From RGIG4097 sp964367645 (GTDB lineage Bacteria > Bacillota > Clostridia > Christensenellales > CAG-917): a stretch of DNA of 28,940 nucleotides. The notes below the pieces were generated by a model that saw nothing but the letters and a program-made list of their open reading frames with translations, searched no databases and was not told the origin of the DNA. A program made the translations under genes and the position numbers. This document shows positions 1-8,417 of this stretch, piece after piece. The stretch is taken from the NCBI GenBank assembly GCA_964367645.1, contig CAYIYN010000010.1:1-28940 (forward strand), given 5' to 3'. Positions within the stretch are counted from its first letter, which is position 1, and every line of letters begins with the position of its first letter.

Positions 1-8
1 ACGAAACT

Positions 9-38
9 AAAAAGAGTGTTTGATTGAACACTCTTTTT
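9..38. terminator. Intrinsic terminator, probably bidirectional
   Basis: A perfect 12-bp stem (9-20 pairs with 27-38) closes a 6-nt loop. A run of T follows on the plus strand and another on the minus strand. It most likely ends a gene lying to the left of the window. The next promoter begins about 60 bp further on. Confidence 0.8.
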
Positions 39-99
39 TATTATATATATAAAATAATATATTGTCAAGAGATTTGTCAAAAAAAGTTAACAAAACCTA

Positions 100-128
100 T
101 TGACAGATTTTACTTATCATGTTAATAT
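100..128 (+). promoter_or_regulatory. Strong sigma-A promoter for a putative small RNA
   Basis: TTGACA at 100-105 and TAATAT at 123-128 are separated by exactly 17 nt, so transcription should start near 135. No credible reading frame follows: the ATG at 142 has no ribosome binding site and its frame runs into the antisense of mnmG. Confidence 0.7.
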
Positions 129-134
129 GCAAAT

Positions 135-220
135 GTAATCAATGAGATTACAAAAAACGCTCATAATTTTCCCCCTTATCATAAGTGAAACGCGCTGCTT
201 CTTGGAGACGGCGCGTTTTG
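135..220 (+). ncRNA. Candidate orphan small RNA, about 85 nt
   Basis: From the predicted start at 135 the transcript folds into a 6-bp hairpin (135-140 with 146-151). An A/U-rich single-stranded stretch follows, with five C residues at 171-175. The unit ends in an 8-bp GC-rich hairpin (188-195 with 211-218) followed by TTTTGCTTTAT, which looks like an intrinsic terminator. The exposed UUUUCCCCCUU is complementary to a Shine-Dalgarno sequence, as in C-rich-loop regulatory RNAs of Gram-positives. I do not recognise it as 6S, SRP, tmRNA or RNase P RNA. Existence and role are inferred from sequence elements only. Confidence 0.45.
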
Positions 221-335
221 CTTTATATTCTTCAAAATTTTTGCGTTATGCTCTAACTGAAGTTTCGGATTTATATGGTAAGAATATATACAAAAACGTA
301 ATTTTTATTGTTATACAAGGGTTATTTTGCAATCG

Positions 336-360
336 AAAAAAGTTTTTTAAAAGAAAAACT
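336..360 (-). terminator. Possible terminator of the rpmH-mnmG operon
   Basis: Read on the minus strand, a 7-bp A/T stem (354-360 with 341-347) is followed by six T. It sits about 70 nt past the mnmG stop. The stem is weak because it has almost no GC pairs. Confidence 0.4.
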
Positions 361-430
361 ATTTGCATTAAAATAGCGAAAAATAAAGCATCTTTATCAG
401 AAACGCTTGAATACATAACTGTTGCGCATT

Positions 431-2284
431 TTATTTTCCGTGTTTTTGCAAATATACAATCAAAACTGCAATATCGGCGGGCGATACCCCCGATATGCGC
501 GAGGCTTGACCGAGGTTCAAAGGACGGACTTTGTCAAGTTTTTGACGGGCTTCGATGCGTAGTGCCTTGATTGAAGAATAATCTATATCCTCGGGCAGTG
601 CGCGGTTTTCTAAACGCCGTTGCTCTTTTACTGCGCTTTCCTGTTTTTGGAGATATCCTTCGTATTTTAACTGCACAACCGCCGCCGAAAGCGCACTTTG
701 GGAACAACCAAAGGGCAAGAATACCTTTAATTCTTCCGCGTCAATATTGGGCCGACGCGCCAAATCACCGATAGTGGGCGTTTTTGCAGTCATTGCCTCA
801 TCATGTTTTGATAGCAGTCTTTCAACGTCGGCGCGGTTTGGCGTATGGGTGGAAAACTCCAATATCTTTTCTATCTCTGCTTTCTTTTTCAGCATCGTGT
901 CAAGACGCTCTTTTGTGGCAAGACCTAAATCGTAACCCTTTTGTGTCAGGCGCAAATCCGCATTGTCTTGTCTTAGTTTAATGCGGTGTTCGGCGCGCGC
1001 GGTCATCATTCTGTACGGCTCATTGGTGCCCTTTGTCACGAGATCGTCAATAAGCACGCCGATATACGCTTCATCGCGATGCAAAATAAAAGGTGGTTTT
1101 CCGTCCAGTTTTTGCACGGCATTAATGCCTGCCATTAGGCCCTGCGCCGCCGCCTCTTCATAGCCGCTGCTGCCGTTTATCTGCCCTGCAGAGAACAAAT
1201 TGTTTATGGATTTATTTTCCAAAGAGGGTTTTAAGCACAAAGTATCCAGACAGTCATATTCGATGGCGTAAGCGTATTTTGCAAAACGGCAATTTCTAAG
1301 TCCCGGAAGCGTTCTGTACATTTTTTCTTGCACATCGTGCGGCAGAGAACTGGACATACCCTGAATGTACATTTCGTCGCTGCCGGCACCCTCGGGCTCA
1401 ATAAAAATTTGATGACGCAATTTATCTTTAAAGCGCATCACTTTGTCTTCAATAGAGGGACAGTAGCGTGGACCTATGCCGTGTATGCTTCCGTTATACA
1501 GTGGACTTCTGCCGATATTTTCGCGTATTATGCGGTGAGTTTCTTCGTTTGTATAAGTGAGATAGCACGGCTCCTCTTCAAAAGTGGTAAAAGGCGATAA
1601 AAAGGAAAATCTTTCCAAGTTATCTCCGTGCTGGATTTCCGTTTCTTCAAAATCAATACTGTCACGGTAGATGCGTGCGGGCGTTCCGGTCTTGAAACGG
1701 CGCATGGGGATTCCTAAATTTATAAGGCTGTCGGTAAGGTGCGTGGCGGGAGTATGACCGCTTGGGCCGCTTGATTTGACGTATTCGCCGATAATTACTC
1801 TGCCGTTCAGATAAACACCGGTGGCAAGAATCACAGCTCCGCAACTTAATTCGGTTCCGTTTGCAAATTTAACGCCGCACGCTTTTCCGTTTTCAACTTT
1901 GAGTTCTGCCGCCTCACCTTCTAACACCGTAAGATTGGGTGTGCTCTTCAAAACCTCAAGCATAAGTTGGTGATACTTCAATTTGTCCTGCTGTCCGCGC
2001 AGAGAAAACACCGCCGGACCTTTGGCAAGATTGAGCATCTTTATCTGCAACAATGTACGGTCTGCCGCCAATGCCATTTCTCCGCCTAATGCGTCTATTT
2101 CTCTTACGAGATGGCCTTTTGCGGTGCCGCCGATTGATGGATTGCATGGCATCATAGAAACCGTGCCAAAATCCGTGCACGTCACAAGCGTGCGTTTATT
2201 TAGCCTTGCCGATGCAAGAGCAGCTTCCGCTCCGGCGTGACCGCTTCCGATTACCACAATGTCAAAATCCAATGTATTTTCCAA
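431..2284 (-). CDS. mnmG: tRNA uridine-34 carboxymethylaminomethyl synthesis protein MnmG (GidA)
   Basis: MnmG is the FAD/NADH-dependent partner of MnmE; together they modify the wobble uridine of tRNAs reading NNA/NNG codons. The 617-aa length is normal for the family. The FAD dinucleotide-binding glycine motif GSGHAGAEAA is at residues 13-22, the conserved PCNPSIGG near residue 47 carries an invariant Cys, and the second signature GSSGYEEAAAQGL lies near residue 370. The start is a TTG at 2284 with AGGGA seven bases upstream; no ATG gives a better start. It is the last gene of the rpmH operon, 13 bp after mnmE, its functional partner. The C-terminal helical domain that contacts MnmE is intact. 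Confidence 0.97.
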   Translation of the reverse strand: MENTLDFDIVVIGSGHAGAEAALASARLNKRTLVTCTDFGTVSMMPCNPSIGGTAKGHLVREIDALGGEMALAADRTLLQIKMLNLAKGPAVFSLRGQQDKLKYHQLMLEVLKSTPNLTVLEGEAAELKVENGKACGVKFANGTELSCGAVILATGVYLNGRVIIGEYVKSSGPSGHTPATHLTDSLINLGIPMRRFKTGTPARIYRDSIDFEETEIQHGDNLERFSFLSPFTTFEEEPCYLTYTNEETHRIIRENIGRSPLYNGSIHGIGPRYCPSIEDKVMRFKDKLRHQIFIEPEGAGSDEMYIQGMSSSLPHDVQEKMYRTLPGLRNCRFAKYAYAIEYDCLDTLCLKPSLENKSINNLFSAGQINGSSGYEEAAAQGLMAGINAVQKLDGKPPFILHRDEAYIGVLIDDLVTKGTNEPYRMMTARAEHRIKLRQDNADLRLTQKGYDLGLATKERLDTMLKKKAEIEKILEFSTHTPNRADVERLLSKHDEAMTAKTPTIGDLARRPNIDAEELKVFLPFGCSQSALSAAVVQLKYEGYLQKQESAVKEQRRLENRALPEDIDYSSIKALRIEARQKLDKVRPLNLGQASRISGVSPADIAVLIVYLQKHGK

Positions 2285-2297
2285 ATTTATTCCCTGA

Positions 2298-3641
2298 TTA
2301 TTTTCCGACGCAAAACTTTGTAAAAATAGAATTTACAATGTCTTCAGTCGCCGTTCTGCCGGTTATTTTCCCAAGCGAGTCGTAGGCATCTCTAAGATCT
2401 ATAAGCACGCAATCGATTGTTGCCTCATTTTTTACAATCGCGCTTTCAAGCGATGATTTCGCTTCTTTAAGTGCCGATACGTGCCTTTCTGACGTAATAA
2501 TATCTTCGTCTGCCGTGACGGATAAATTGCATTCTGCCGCTATTCTCTTCAGCAGATTTTGAACGCCTTCACCGCTCAAAGCAGAGATTGCATAAGCATT
2601 TTTTTCATCGGTTTTATAACCGCTTATATCACACTTGTTGTATACGGTTATCACAGTCGCGTTCTCGCTTGCAAGTTCTTCGATTTTGCTTTGCTCGTTT
2701 TCGGATTTTGTCGTTGTGTCCACAACGTACAATACTATGTCCGCGCCTTTTAAGGCTTTTAAGGCTCTTCGTATCCCCGCGCTTTCCACAACGTCTTCGC
2801 TTTCGCGCAAGCCTGCCGTATCGGTGAGGTTTATCTCCACTCCGTCACATTCAAGGCTGCCTGTTACAGTATCCCTCGTCGTTCCGGCGATTTCCGTTAC
2901 TATGGAGCGGTCTTCATTCAGCAGAGCGTTCATAAGAGAGGATTTACCCGCGTTAGGCGCGCCAACAATAGCCACGTTGACACCATATTTGGCAAGTCTG
3001 CCCGCCAAAACCGTGGAGAGCAATTTATCTATGTCGGCGATAACGTCGGGCACAATGCCGTTTATCGACGGCATAATCTCGTCTTCCATTTCATCGGGAT
3101 AGTCAAGCGAAGCTTCAAGTGTGGATATAACCGTCAAAAGCCTTTCGGACAAATCTTCGCACTTGCCGGACAATCCGCCCTGCATAAGTCTAAATGCTGC
3201 ACGGAGTGCCGACGCACTTTGGGCGTTTATCATGTCCGCGATGCCTTCCGCATCGGAAAGCGACATTCTTCCGTTGAGATACGCTCTTTTTGTAAACTCC
3301 CCCGCTTCGGCAGGATACAATCCTTTTTCTGAAAGAGTTTTAAGCGTTCCCTGCATAATCCTCACACCGCCGTGCAGATAAAACTCGATGGTGTCTTCAC
3401 CCGTAAATGACTTGCCCGCGGGGAAATAGACAACGTAACCCTTGTCCTTAAAACCGATGCCGTTAATAGTGCCGAAATGCAGTTTTAGAGGATTTTGGGT
3501 CAAAGTTTTTGCAAGTTCTGCTACCCCTTTAACGCAAAAAACGGCAGAGGCCGCTTTCAGCGCATCGTCACCCGACACGCGAATAATGCCTATGCCGCCA
3601 ATTCCCACAGGAGTGGATATAGCAAAAATCGTATGACTCAT
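2298..3641 (-). CDS. mnmE: tRNA modification GTPase MnmE (TrmE)
   Basis: MnmE is a cytoplasmic dimeric GTPase that installs the C5 group on tRNA U34 together with MnmG, using methylene-tetrahydrofolate. An N-terminal folate-binding domain (about 1-120) is followed by a helical domain interrupted by a G domain (about 215-375) with GAPNAGKSS (G1), DTAG (G3) and NKCD (G4). It ends in CVGK, the family's C-terminal CxGK motif that carries the catalytic Cys. The 447-aa length is typical. Its ATG overlaps the jag stop by one base (TAATG), implying translational coupling, and mnmG follows 13 bp later. Confidence 0.97.
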   Translation of the reverse strand: MSHTIFAISTPVGIGGIGIIRVSGDDALKAASAVFCVKGVAELAKTLTQNPLKLHFGTINGIGFKDKGYVVYFPAGKSFTGEDTIEFYLHGGVRIMQGTLKTLSEKGLYPAEAGEFTKRAYLNGRMSLSDAEGIADMINAQSASALRAAFRLMQGGLSGKCEDLSERLLTVISTLEASLDYPDEMEDEIMPSINGIVPDVIADIDKLLSTVLAGRLAKYGVNVAIVGAPNAGKSSLMNALLNEDRSIVTEIAGTTRDTVTGSLECDGVEINLTDTAGLRESEDVVESAGIRRALKALKGADIVLYVVDTTTKSENEQSKIEELASENATVITVYNKCDISGYKTDEKNAYAISALSGEGVQNLLKRIAAECNLSVTADEDIITSERHVSALKEAKSSLESAIVKNEATIDCVLIDLRDAYDSLGKITGRTATEDIVNSIFTKFCVGK

Positions 3642-4579
3642 TACCTTGGTTTGTTACCGCCGAAACTTTTAAATTTGGGCGGACCGGTTTTGGCTGCGGG
3701 CTTTATAAAGCCGTCGTCTTCCATACCCTCGCCCGTGAAGTATCCGCGATGTACAGTTCCGTCCGGAACTTCGTCTATATCGGCTCTAGGCACACGTGCG
3801 GTGTTGTGTCTTTCTCCGTTATAGTTTTTCTCGTCGCGGCGCCTGTCGTCGCGGTGTCCGCTGCGTTCTTTATCGTCACGGCGTCTGTCGTCGCGGCGTC
3901 CGCTGCGTTCTCTATCGCCACGACTTCTGTCGTCACGACGTCTATCGTCACGAGGTGCTCTGTCTTCTCTTATTTCAACCCCTTTGGGGATTATTACAAC
4001 GTGGCGGTCAAAATCTTCGCCTTCGCTTTCTGTGGTTGCGATTTCACTGTCGGCGAGAGCGCTGTGTATTATGCGCCTTTCAAAAGGATTCATCGGCTCC
4101 AATGAAACCTTGCGGCAAGTGCGTTGCGCTTTTTCAGCAAGATGCAGTGCCAGCGTCGTAAGAGTTTCTTTGCGCTTTTCGCGGTAGTTTTCACTGTCGA
4201 CAACGACCTTTTTAAAGTCGAACTTTTCTTGATTGAGATATGTCAAAAGCAGATATTGGAGCGCGTCCAATGCCTCTCCGCGGTATCCGATTGCAGTGCC
4301 GCTGTCCTCGCCTTTGATTTCGACATACAAAATTCCGTCTATTTCTTTGACGGTTCCTCTGCATTTTAATCCCATGCGCTCAAGGATGCCGTTTGCAAGT
4401 TCTTCCGCCGCATCCGCCGCGTCGTCTACCACGGTGACACGCACTTCAGCTTTTGAAAAAAGCCCTCCCTTGGACAAGATGTCCACCTGCACTTTGTCAC
4501 GTGTGGTGCCCAACTGCTTAAGGGCGTCTTCTACTGCAAGGTCAACCGTCGAAGCCTTTGCCTCTGTAATCTTTTTCAT
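3641..4579 (-). CDS. jag: RNA-binding protein Jag/KhpB with an Arg/Asp-rich tail
   Basis: Domain order is the usual one: Jag_N (about 1-50), a KH domain (about 75-135) with the GYRG loop that contacts RNA, and an R3H domain (about 140-205) with RRIIHSALAD. Jag/KhpB pairs with KhpA in Gram-positives and affects cell division and elongation through RNA binding. Unusually, residues about 205-260 are a low-complexity run of Arg and Asp with Ser, Glu and Gly, after which a flexible tail reaches residue 312. Typical Jag proteins end soon after R3H at about 200-250 aa. The tail is encoded by near-identical 42-bp tandem repeats. The ATG has AGGAG six bases upstream. The gene lies between yidC (22 bp upstream) and mnmE. 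Confidence 0.93.
   Translation of the reverse strand: MKKITEAKASTVDLAVEDALKQLGTTRDKVQVDILSKGGLFSKAEVRVTVVDDAADAAEELANGILERMGLKCRGTVKEIDGILYVEIKGEDSGTAIGYRGEALDALQYLLLTYLNQEKFDFKKVVVDSENYREKRKETLTTLALHLAEKAQRTCRKVSLEPMNPFERRIIHSALADSEIATTESEGEDFDRHVVIIPKGVEIREDRAPRDDRRRDDRSRGDRERSGRRDDRRRDDKERSGHRDDRRRDEKNYNGERHNTARVPRADIDEVPDGTVHRGYFTGEGMEDDGFIKPAAKTGPPKFKSFGGNKPR
3838..3921 (-). repeat. Two 42-bp tandem repeats encoding the Arg/Asp tail of Jag
   Basis: Units 3838-3879 and 3880-3921 differ at only a few bases, and shortened copies continue to about 3955. Each unit encodes 14 residues in frame, so copy number could change without breaking jag. Confidence 0.8.
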
Positions 4580-4601
4580 ATTTTCTCCTATATGGAAAGC
4601 G

Positions 4602-5756
4602 TTAAATTCCTTTTTTTGCCTGCGCTACATCCACCAATTTGCCCACAAGATTAAACCCCAATTGGAAGACGACCGACACAAGCGAACTGACGAACATATA
4701 TAGCGCAAACGCGCCCGAATAGAACAGTGAAAAGACACCGATCATAATCGGCATCGTATACTGCATCATCTTCATATTGGCCTGCATGCTGTCCGCCGCC
4801 TTTCCGTTTGCGGACGGAGGAGGAGTGCCCTGCGCTTTTGTAAGCATTTTTTGTGATACAAGACTTAGCAAAATCGAAAGTACGGGGAGTAATAGCCACC
4901 CGTTCCATTTGCCGTCTTTGCCCCAGCCGCCGGTGTTTAGAACTTTGCCCATAACGTCTTCGTATTCATTTTTCATAACGCCTTCCATTTTGGAAGTGGC
5001 AAAGCCGGATTGTCCTGTCACGGTGACGTAATCGGGCACCGCGGTTTTCCAACTGTCGGGGGCGAAAACGTTTTTAATCCACAAAAACTCGCGCATTTGG
5101 ATTTGGTCGTCGGAATAATAAAAGTCATAAACTTCTTGCTGAGCAATTTCTTTTGCCTCTGAATATTCCGCCGCGTCTTGAGCCGACACTTCCCATTCGT
5201 CGCCGAGTTGTGCCGTCATGGCAGTATCGTATGTTGTGTAGCATTTTTGATAATCGCTTGCAAACTGATAACCAACCATTTGACGGAAGCCGGCGAAAAT
5301 TATGAAGAACACAACAAGCGTGACAATCGTAGGCAGACACGAACCGAGCATAGAATATTTTTCTTTTTTGTAAAGAGCCATCTGTTCTTGCTGATAACGC
5401 TGTTTGTCGTCGCCGTACTTTGCCTGCAACGCTTCAAGTTGTGGCTTCATACGCTCCATTGCCTTGGAGTTTTTGCGTGCGATAACTTTTTGCCAGATGT
5501 CAAGAGGAGAAAGGATAAGTTTCAAAATTACGGTGAACGCAATAACCGTCCAGCCGAAGTTTCCGATTCCGTCGTTGAGCAAAACCATGAACTTTGCAAT
5601 AAAATGCGTGACTTCAAGGTCGCTGTTTTTGTCCGAAACGTCATAAGTTCCGGTGTCGTTGTTGCAAGCGGAAAATACGATACAACAAATTGCGATGATA
5701 ATCGCAACCGAATAAATCAGTATTTTCTTTTTGCGAGCGTAGTCTAAACGAGCCAT
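4602..5756 (-). CDS. yidC: Membrane protein insertase YidC/SpoIIIJ family, lipoprotein type
   Basis: YidC inserts and folds membrane proteins with or without SecYEG. The N-terminus has a basic start and a hydrophobic segment ending FSAC, so Cys31 is probably lipidated as in Gram-positive YidC1. Five membrane segments follow, at about 68-88, 139-157, 286-303, 332-350 and 351-372. The charged residue of the first core helix is Lys79 (TVILKLILSPL), where many homologues have Arg. A coiled-coil-like cytoplasmic loop spans 90-135. The external loop between the second and third core segments is about 125 residues, longer than in SpoIIIJ, with an acidic insertion near 165-222. AGAGGAAA precedes the ATG. 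The 5' end overlaps yidD by 13 bp. Confidence 0.95.
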   Translation of the reverse strand: MARLDYARKKKILIYSVAIIIAICCIVFSACNNDTGTYDVSDKNSDLEVTHFIAKFMVLLNDGIGNFGWTVIAFTVILKLILSPLDIWQKVIARKNSKAMERMKPQLEALQAKYGDDKQRYQQEQMALYKKEKYSMLGSCLPTIVTLVVFFIIFAGFRQMVGYQFASDYQKCYTTYDTAMTAQLGDEWEVSAQDAAEYSEAKEIAQQEVYDFYYSDDQIQMREFLWIKNVFAPDSWKTAVPDYVTVTGQSGFATSKMEGVMKNEYEDVMGKVLNTGGWGKDGKWNGWLLLPVLSILLSLVSQKMLTKAQGTPPPSANGKAADSMQANMKMMQYTMPIMIGVFSLFYSGAFALYMFVSSLVSVVFQLGFNLVGKLVDVAQAKKGI

Positions 5757-5986
5757 TTTGCGTTTCCTCTGTAATTTTCGGGGACAGGATCAAAACCGCC
5801 TTTTGAGAAGGGGTTGCAACGGAGAATGCGCCAGCCGCCCATCAGGCAACCGATCATAACTCCGTAGCGCTCTATAGCGTCAAAGCAGTACATCGAGCAA
5901 GTCGGCGTAAAACGACAACTGCGTCCGATATAAGGGCTTAAAAACCGTTTGTACCATTTTAAAGCGGCATAACACAATTTTTTCAT
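5744..5986 (-). CDS. yidD: Membrane protein insertion efficiency factor YidD
   Basis: This is a small (80 aa) family with the conserved pattern YKRFLSPYIGRSCRFTPTCS, then YGVMIGCLMGGWRILRCNPF and GGFDPVP, all of which are present. YidD sits at the inner face of the membrane through an amphipathic helix and helps YidC-dependent insertion. Its ATG overlaps the rnpA stop by 4 bp, and its 3' end overlaps yidC by 13 bp, so the three genes are translationally coupled. The three conserved Cys residues are intact. Confidence 0.96.
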   Translation of the reverse strand: MKKLCYAALKWYKRFLSPYIGRSCRFTPTCSMYCFDAIERYGVMIGCLMGGWRILRCNPFSKGGFDPVPENYRGNAKWLV

Positions 5987-6315
5987 TGTAGTTTACCCGC
6001 TCTTGAAAAAGCCTTTTCCACTTCTACTAAGACTTCTGAAAAACTCAGCTCCACGATAGACGGACGGACGGCAATTACGTACATATAGTTTGCGTTGATA
6101 TGCCCTATTAGAAGGTTCAACGCTTCGCGTATCAGTCTTTTGACTCTGTTTCTTGTTACGGCGTTCCCCACTTTTTTTGTGACGGAAATGCCGAGTTTCA
6201 ATCCCTCACGGGATTTAGCGTACAGCACTAGCAGGTGCCTAGAAGCGGCTTTCTCTCCCTTTTTGTAAACGTAATTGAAAGAAGCGCGCTTTTTCAACCT
6301 GTACTGCTTTTTCAT
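5983..6315 (-). CDS. rnpA: Ribonuclease P protein component
   Basis: RnpA is the protein subunit that helps RNase P RNA bind precursor tRNA and remove the 5' leader. The 110-aa length is normal. The RNR signature GNAVTRNRVKRLIRE is near residue 52, and the family start RLKKRASFNYVYKKG is present. The gene begins 3 bp after rpmH and overlaps yidD by 4 bp. The RNase P RNA gene was not found in this window. Confidence 0.96.
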   Translation of the reverse strand: MKKQYRLKKRASFNYVYKKGEKAASRHLLVLYAKSREGLKLGISVTKKVGNAVTRNRVKRLIREALNLLIGHINANYMYVIAVRPSIVELSFSEVLVEVEKAFSRAGKLQ

Positions 6316-6318
6316 AAC

Positions 6319-6453
6319 TTAGGCAGTGAGAGCCTTTCTGCCTCTTGCGCGACGGCGTTTCAACACTTTTCTGCCGCCGGTGGACTTCATTCTCTCGCGG
6401 AATCCGTGGACTTTGCTTCTCTGTCTTTTCTTGGGTTGGAATGTTTGTTTCAT
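6319..6453 (-). CDS. rpmH: 50S ribosomal protein L34
   Basis: This 44-residue gene reads MKQTFQPKKRQRSKVHGF, continues through RERMKSTGGRKVLKRRRARG and ends RKALTA, the near-invariant L34 sequence. GGAGG lies about 10 bases upstream of the ATG. It is the first gene of the operon and follows a consensus promoter with a leader of about 68 nt. High expression of L34 from the same transcript as low-abundance rnpA is usual in bacteria. Confidence 0.98.
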   Translation of the reverse strand: MKQTFQPKKRQRSKVHGFRERMKSTGGRKVLKRRRARGRKALTA

Positions 6454-6527
6454 AGTTTTTATTGCCTCCGTACTAAGGAATTATTGTCATCTTCAGCCTA
6501 TTTATAGGTCTTAATAAATGCTTGCAC

Positions 6528-6557
6528 ATTATAATTAAATCGTGCGCGCGATGTCAA
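6528..6557 (-). promoter_or_regulatory. Sigma-A promoter of the rpmH-rnpA-yidD-yidC-jag-mnmE-mnmG operon
   Basis: On the minus strand TTGACA (6557-6552) and TATAAT (6533-6528) are both perfect hexamers, 18 nt apart. Transcription should start near 6521. The short leader contains a small CCTAT/ATAGG inverted repeat before the ribosome binding site. Confidence 0.85.
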
Positions 6558-6698
6558 CTGATTTTTAACTGCGCCGTGCTATAATCGGCTTATATTGGGT
6601 ATAGAGCAACCCCTATGCACAACTTAACCTCAAGATTACTGCCGTTTGTTTGGTTTTTGTACAATCGGCGCAAATAATCGTTTTTTTGAAAAATATTT

Positions 6699-8417
6699 TT
6701 ACATTTCTTCGGGTGCGTCTATTCCAAGCAGATTCAAACCCGTTTTAAGAGTCTGCGAAACAGCGTCCGAAAGCGCAAGTCGAGCGTATCTTATACCGTC
6801 TTCTTCCACAACTATGCGATGATCGATATAATAGCGGTTAAACTTTTCCGCCAAATCGACTATGTGACGGGTAACAACGCAAGGCTCTCTTAACTTCGCA
6901 CCAAGCCGCACGTCGTCGTCAAAGGTCAGAACGCTTTTAATTACGTCATACCCTTCGTCGTCCAAAATAGCGCTTTTGTCTGCAACCGAAATATCGTATT
7001 CCCCGCCTTTTTTTAGTGCACTGCGGCAGCGTGCGTAAGTGTACTGCACATAAGGCGCGGTTTCGCCGTCGAAATTCAGCACTTTGTCAAACGAGAAAAC
7101 TATATCTTTTATGCGGTTGTTAAACAGTGCGGAAAACACCACTGCACCCACGCCGACGCTCTCTGCTATGCTCGCTTTGTTTGTGATTGAAGGGTTTTTC
7201 TCTTCGATTATATCGGCGGCTTTTTGCACGGCTTTATCAAGAACATCTTTAAGCCAAACAACGTGTCCTTCCCTTGTGGACATGGCGCCGTCTTCCAGGC
7301 TTACCATGCCGAAAGCGATATGCTCCATATCTGCCGCTTTTGCAAAATCCATAAGTTCAAGCACCTTAAACAGCTGTTTGAAATGCAGATTCTGCTGATA
7401 TGCCACAACGTAAAGGCACTTGTAAAAATTGTATGCCTTTTCTCTGTAATAGGCTGCGGCAATGTCGCGTGTGGCATAAAGGGTTGCTCCGTCGGCCTTA
7501 ACCAAAAGACAAGGCGGCATACCGAAATCGTCCAGATTTACAACCTTTGCGCCCTCGCTTTCAACAAGCAGTCCTTTGTCTAACAGCATATCAAGACAGG
7601 GCTGCATTTTATCGTTGTAAAAACTCTCGCCTGCATAACTGTCAAAGCGAATTTTCAAACGCCTATAAACTTTTTCCACGGCGCGCATCGTGATTGCTTT
7701 GAATACTTCAAAATATTCACTTGCCCCTTTGTCACCGTCTTCTATGCGTTTGAAGTAAGCGCGTGCATCGTCGTCAAGCGCAGGATTTTCAGCGGCTTCT
7801 TTGTGATATCTAACATACAAACCGTTCAAAAAGTATTCGTCTTTACCGGCAATTTCATCAAGAGAAGACCACATTTTGGTGGCTACAATGAGTTTGCCGA
7901 ACTGCGTACCCCAATCTCCCAAATGGTTTATGCCGATTACGTTGTAACCCAAATATTTGAATATGCGGTAAAGCGCGCCGCCGATAACGGTTGTGGACAG
8001 GTGCCCGATATGGAAGGGCTTTGCAATGTTGACGGAACTGTAATCAATGCAAATTGTCTTACCTGCGCCCTCGTTTGAACTGACTATATATCCCCCGCTA
8101 TCTGCCATAGATAAAGAAGAGGCCATTTTTTCTTTTGCGTTAAATAGTTTTTCAGCAACTATGCCACGGTCGAAAAAGATATTTAGGTATCCTCCGACAA
8201 CCTCATACCGCTCAATGAATTTTGCATCTTTTAACTTTTGTGACAGTGCGGTGGCTATCTGCGGAGGCGCTTTTCTTAAGCTCTTCGCAAATTTGAAACA
8301 AGGCAAACAAACGTCGCCCATTTTGCCGTCTTTTGGGGTTTCCAGTGCGGCAAGCACGTCATCTTCGCTAAACCCATCTCCTGAAAGCAATTTTGCCAGT
8401 TCTGTATCAAAAAGCAT
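6699..8417 (-). CDS. argS: Arginyl-tRNA synthetase
   Basis: ArgS is a class I enzyme that charges tRNA-Arg. An N-terminal additional domain (about 1-105) is followed by the catalytic Rossmann domain with HIGH in KPFHIGHLSTT and the KMSKS-equivalent MSTREGH, then the helical DALR anticodon domain at the C-terminus. I place the start at 8417 (MLFDTELAKLL, 572 aa): AAGGA lies six bases upstream there, and family N-termini begin in this way. The frame extends 26 codons further up, but that extension is Lys/Arg/Asn-rich and lacks a ribosome binding site. No T-box leader was seen upstream. Confidence 0.96.
   Translation of the reverse strand: MLFDTELAKLLSGDGFSEDDVLAALETPKDGKMGDVCLPCFKFAKSLRKAPPQIATALSQKLKDAKFIERYEVVGGYLNIFFDRGIVAEKLFNAKEKMASSLSMADSGGYIVSSNEGAGKTICIDYSSVNIAKPFHIGHLSTTVIGGALYRIFKYLGYNVIGINHLGDWGTQFGKLIVATKMWSSLDEIAGKDEYFLNGLYVRYHKEAAENPALDDDARAYFKRIEDGDKGASEYFEVFKAITMRAVEKVYRRLKIRFDSYAGESFYNDKMQPCLDMLLDKGLLVESEGAKVVNLDDFGMPPCLLVKADGATLYATRDIAAAYYREKAYNFYKCLYVVAYQQNLHFKQLFKVLELMDFAKAADMEHIAFGMVSLEDGAMSTREGHVVWLKDVLDKAVQKAADIIEEKNPSITNKASIAESVGVGAVVFSALFNNRIKDIVFSFDKVLNFDGETAPYVQYTYARCRSALKKGGEYDISVADKSAILDDEGYDVIKSVLTFDDDVRLGAKLREPCVVTRHIVDLAEKFNRYYIDHRIVVEEDGIRYARLALSDAVSQTLKTGLNLLGIDAPEEM

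Noticed and set aside
142..570. 142-codon plus-strand frame at the left end
   Set aside because: It has no ribosome binding site, no protein-like pattern, and its 3' half is antisense to mnmG; the promoter upstream fits a small RNA better.
3749..4369. Several plus-strand frames opposite jag
   Set aside because: They are shadows of the GC-rich Arg/Asp repeat region of jag on the other strand.
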